Origin: Sulfurovum sp.
GTDB taxonomy: Bacteria > Campylobacterota > Campylobacteria > Campylobacterales > Sulfurovaceae
Assembly (NCBI GenBank): GCA_026985755.1
Contig: JALSPX010000031.1
Coordinates: 1 to 5,056, forward strand
DNA length: 5,056 nt
Reading direction: 5' to 3'
The notes beneath the pieces were generated by a model. The model did not search any database. It had not been told where the DNA came from and saw only the letters and a list, made by a program, of their open reading frames with translations. A program made the position numbers and the translations under genes. Positions 4,640 to 5,056 of this stretch are shown here, piece after piece; position 1 is the first letter of the stretch, and each line of letters starts with the position of its first letter.

Positions 4640-5056
4640 AAAAAGAACAAGAATATATATATGATGTTGCTTTGTCATATGCGAGTGAAAATAGAGAATA
4701 TGTTGAAGATGTGGCAACATTCTTAAAAGAATTTGGAGTAAGAGTTTTTTATGACAAGTTTGAAACTGTAGAAATATGGGGCAAAAACTTGTATGATCAT
4801 TTAAATGATGTATATAAAAACAAAGCAAAATATACGATGATATTTGTATCTAGTGCATATGCTAACAAAGCTTGGACAAATCATGAAAGAAAAGCAGCAC
4901 AATCACGAGCAATAAGTGAATCAAAAGAGTATATTTTGCCAGTTAGATTTGATGATATTGATATACCTGGTATTGATACTACTGTAGCATATTTAGATGC
5001 TAGAGAACTCTCAGCAAAAGACATCGCTAAATCTTTTTTAGAGAAAAGTGGAATAG
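4636..5056 (+). CDS. Canonical TIR domain protein (partial at right edge)
   Basis: The frame is open from ATG 4636 to the window end, giving 140 residues and one extra base; no stop is reached. It is a classic bacterial TIR domain (TIR_2 type), distinct from the two MTH538-type proteins. It shows YDVALSYASENREYV (9-23) with the strand-A and box-1 pattern, GVRVFYDKFE (34-43), strand YTMIFVSSAY (66-75), and AWTNHERKAA (79-88), in which Glu84 is in the place of the catalytic NADase Glu of SARM1-like TIRs. The segment ILPVRFDDIDIPGI (100-113) is typical, and YLDARELSAKDIA closes the domain. Bacterial TIRs of this type hydrolyse or cyclise NAD+ in anti-phage defence. The protein may stop just past the window or carry a further sensor or effector domain. 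It overlaps the previous gene by 4 bp (ATGA), so it belongs to the operon. Confidence 0.88.
   Translation, partial: MKKEQEYIYDVALSYASENREYVEDVATFLKEFGVRVFYDKFETVEIWGKNLYDHLNDVYKNKAKYTMIFVSSAYANKAWTNHERKAAQSRAISESKEYILPVRFDDIDIPGIDTTVAYLDARELSAKDIAKSFLEKSGI

Noticed and set aside
4517..4828. Minus-strand open frame, rich in His, Leu and Phe
   Set aside because: It is antisense to the end of the NDT/TPR gene and the start of the TIR gene; its composition is that of reversed Lys/Glu/Asp codons.
252..5056. Classic Thoeris locus
   Set aside because: ThsB-type proteins are present, but no ThsA (SIR2-SLOG or TM-macro) is visible, and Thoeris does not include TGT/OGG/QueC genes.
1..5056. CRISPR array, tRNA, rRNA, insertion sequence or attachment site
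   Set aside because: I saw no spaced repeats, cloverleaf, transposase or flanking inverted repeats on reading the window; the DNA is coding nearly throughout.

Overview
The window is AT-rich and gene-dense, with all genes on the + strand, short overlaps and AAGGA/GGAGG-type ribosome binding sites. Codon use (many AAA, GAA, ATA, AGA, TTA) and protein style suggest a mesophilic bacterium, perhaps a Campylobacterota (epsilonproteobacterial) lineage such as Sulfurimonas, Sulfurovum or Arcobacter. That placement is a guess from style; there is no taxonomic marker gene here.

Layout: a 32-codon gene tail (2-100) is followed by a roughly 150-bp very AT-rich gap that is the likely promoter region. 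Then comes one continuous operon of seven genes, from 252 to beyond the right edge: (1) an MTH538/ThsB-type TIR-like protein; (2) a tRNA-guanine transglycosylase (TGT)-fold protein without the zinc site; (3) an OGG/HhH-GPD DNA glycosylase-lyase homologue with catalytic Lys and Asp kept; (4) a QueC-like 7-deazaguanine ligase; (5) a second MTH538/ThsB-type TIR-like protein starting Met-Gly-Gly-Gly; (6) a nucleoside-2-deoxyribosyltransferase-like domain fused to a TPR/TRAFs-binding (DUF4071, ASK-like) region; (7) a canonical TIR domain protein cut by the window edge. Spacings run from a 17-bp overlap to a 6-bp gap, so the genes are almost certainly co-transcribed and partly translationally coupled.

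Interpretation: genes 2-4 (TGT + OGG + QueC) are the ancillary trio known from type IV CBASS (Cap10, Cap11 and Cap9 respectively, as I recall the naming). No CD-NTase is visible. Its place next to the QueC-like gene is taken by a TIR protein with an exposed N-terminal glycine run. The Cap9 enzyme of type IV CBASS is reported to attach a 7-deazaguanine base to the N-terminal glycine of its CD-NTase. By analogy I infer that gene 5 is the protein substrate of the QueC-like ligase here. The whole locus would then be a TIR-based (Thoeris-like) immune system controlled by nucleobase-protein conjugation. The NDT-like/TPR protein and the canonical TIR would be further nucleotide-processing, sensor or effector parts. 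The domain calls are firm; the system-level idea is inference.
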